This document shows positions 5,682 through 6,612 of a stretch of 6,612 nucleotides of DNA, piece after piece; position 1 is the first letter of the stretch; each line of letters starts with the position of its first letter. Source of the DNA: Candidatus Zixiibacteriota bacterium (lineage in GTDB: Bacteria > Zixibacteria > MSB-5A5 > JAABVY01 > JAHJOQ01); the NCBI GenBank assembly GCA_030631455.1, contig DAOVLC010000084.1, positions 1 through 6,612 on the forward strand, in the 5' to 3' direction. Position numbers and translations under genes: made by a program. The notes beneath the pieces were generated by a model. It was not told the origin of the DNA, made no database searches, and was given only the letters and a program-made list of their open reading frames with translations.

Positions 5682-6612
5682 CTATTTGAGAACAACGATT
5701 TTTCCAAATCCTTCAGCTCTATCGTCATTACCCTCAACGGCAGATGCTAATCTGCCGGAGGCTGAGACCTTGTATATATATACACCGTTTGCGATCCTGT
5801 CGCCACGGCTGTCGGTCATATTCCACCGCCTGGAGACGTTGTAGCCTTCACGGGTAGACTCGTTCCGCATTGTCTTAATCAGTCTTCCTGCCAGGCTGTA
5901 AACCTCTATCCTCACATCCGAGACCTGTTCCGAAAGATAGTACGAAAACTCGGTCTCTGTCGTAGCGGGGTTAGGATAATTCGCTATACCGGATATCTCC
6001 AACTTTTCAAACTCGCCGACAGCTATGCTATAAACTCTCAGGCTTGAGTTATTAGCCGAATCCCAAGCTTTCACCTTCATCGTATGCGATCCACTCGAAA
6101 GCCCCGGAATTTCAAAGTCAACGGAGCCAGATCGATAACTTGCCGGATAATAAACAAATTCCTCGGTTAAGTCTATACTATTCATGGGATCGTCATCAAA
6201 GGACACTTCAATGGCATGTCCGACCTCACCCGAAAGATTGATCCCGAAGCTGTCACTAATCTCCACAGACAACTCTTCTCCAACTCTGACGAGACCACCC
6301 GTGAGCGAAACCCCTGACGCACGGCTAACATCTATCGAGGGGCCGGTCGTGTCTGCGATCGCCGGATTCGACCCTGAAATCTCAATGGAGTCGAGCCCCC
6401 CGGAGGCTTGCGCTGTAGCGCTCACCGCATAAGCGGATATCTTTGCCGACTTTTCACCGTAGGCGATATCTTTCGGCACTATGAACTGCATACCGAACTG
6501 GCCGTCGGCCACCGTGCCCTTCCCACGGTATATTCTCGGCCCGGGAAGGGTGTACGAGCGAGTAACACCCAGATCAAGCTCCATCTCCTTCTTCCTCTCG
6601 GCATCAAAGACC
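5682..6612 (-). CDS. porU: PorU-like T9SS sortase (gingipain-family C25), C-terminal part only
   Basis: Partial gene: the frame is open through the right edge, so the first visible Met (6584) is internal. PorU is the cell-surface sortase that removes C-terminal sorting domains from T9SS cargo. Numbered from that Met, I see the region typical of the end of PorU proteins: an Ig-like strand series with PRIYRGKGTVADGQF (16-30) and FIVPKDIAYG (34-43), then SFGINLSGEVGHAIEV (112-127), DLTEEFVYY (138-146) and HTMKVKAWDSANNSS (167-181). Last comes a FlgD/T9SS-type terminal Ig domain with ISGIANYPNP (197-206), a Gly-Arg turn in VYSLAGRLIK (228-237), NGVYIYKVSA (266-275) and the end GKIVVLK. The Cys/His catalytic C25 domain would lie outside the window, so activity cannot be judged. 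The family call rests on remembered PorU motifs. A non-PorU gingipain-like protease with the same C-terminus is possible. The adjacent PorV-like gene supports PorU. The stop is TAG. Confidence 0.85.
   Translation of the reverse strand, partial: VFDAERKKEMELDLGVTRSYTLPGPRIYRGKGTVADGQFGMQFIVPKDIAYGEKSAKISAYAVSATAQASGGLDSIEISGSNPAIADTTGPSIDVSRASGVSLTGGLVRVGEELSVEISDSFGINLSGEVGHAIEVSFDDDPMNSIDLTEEFVYYPASYRSGSVDFEIPGLSSGSHTMKVKAWDSANNSSLRVYSIAVGEFEKLEISGIANYPNPATTETEFSYYLSEQVSDVRIEVYSLAGRLIKTMRNESTREGYNVSRRWNMTDSRGDRIANGVYIYKVSASGRLASAVEGNDDRAEGFGKIVVLK

Noticed and set aside
4986..5750. 254-codon open frame on the plus strand spanning the PorU/PorV junction
   Set aside because: Same antisense register as the barrel gene, crosses the strong Shine-Dalgarno and the end of the PorU-like gene, and encodes no recognisable motif.
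6582..6584. ATG as the start of the PorU-like gene
   Set aside because: The frame continues upstream to the edge in continuous PorU-like sequence, there is no Shine-Dalgarno, and the fold would begin in mid-domain. It is an internal methionine.

Overview
The window reads as one tightly packed operon fragment, transcribed entirely right to left (minus strand), from a bacterium that has a type IX secretion system (T9SS). The PorU-like and PorV-like proteins point to the Bacteroidota/FCB superphylum. The mid-range GC, the secreted M6 protease with FG-GAP-like repeats and the unusual PorV architecture fit a candidate FCB phylum (for example Zixibacteria- or Marinimicrobia-like) better than a classical Bacteroidota. 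The phylum is inference.

Layout in transcription order. (1) 6612-5682 is the C-terminal ~310 residues of a PorU-like gingipain-family (C25) sortase, whose catalytic part lies beyond the right edge. (2) After a 15-nt gap with a perfect AGGAGG Shine-Dalgarno, 5666-2514 encodes a complete 1050-residue outer-membrane protein. Its two ends together form an ordinary PorV/PorQ-family (FadL-like) barrel, but about 715 residues are inserted near the first barrel strand. The insert holds seven beta-propeller blade motifs in strict register, and three LysM-like repeats follow blades 1, 4 and 5. (3) After another very short gap, 2490-1 is the N-terminal 830 residues of a secreted M6-family metalloprotease. 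It has an HEFGH zinc motif and a propeller-like region with DxDxDG-type loops, and it runs off the left edge without a stop.

How the genes may work together: in Porphyromonas the T9SS attachment complex is PorU (sortase), PorV (shuttle barrel), PorQ (barrel) and PorZ (surface protein with beta-propellers). Here a PorU-like gene sits directly upstream of a single polypeptide combining a PorV/PorQ barrel with a PorZ-like propeller, followed by a plausible secreted cargo protease. The likely novelty in the window is this nested barrel/propeller/LysM protein, a possible one-chain version of the attachment complex.

There is essentially no non-coding DNA: the two intergenic gaps are under 25 nt. 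I saw no RNA genes, mobile elements, CRISPR arrays, promoters or terminators. Long plus-strand open frames are antisense shadows of these three genes.
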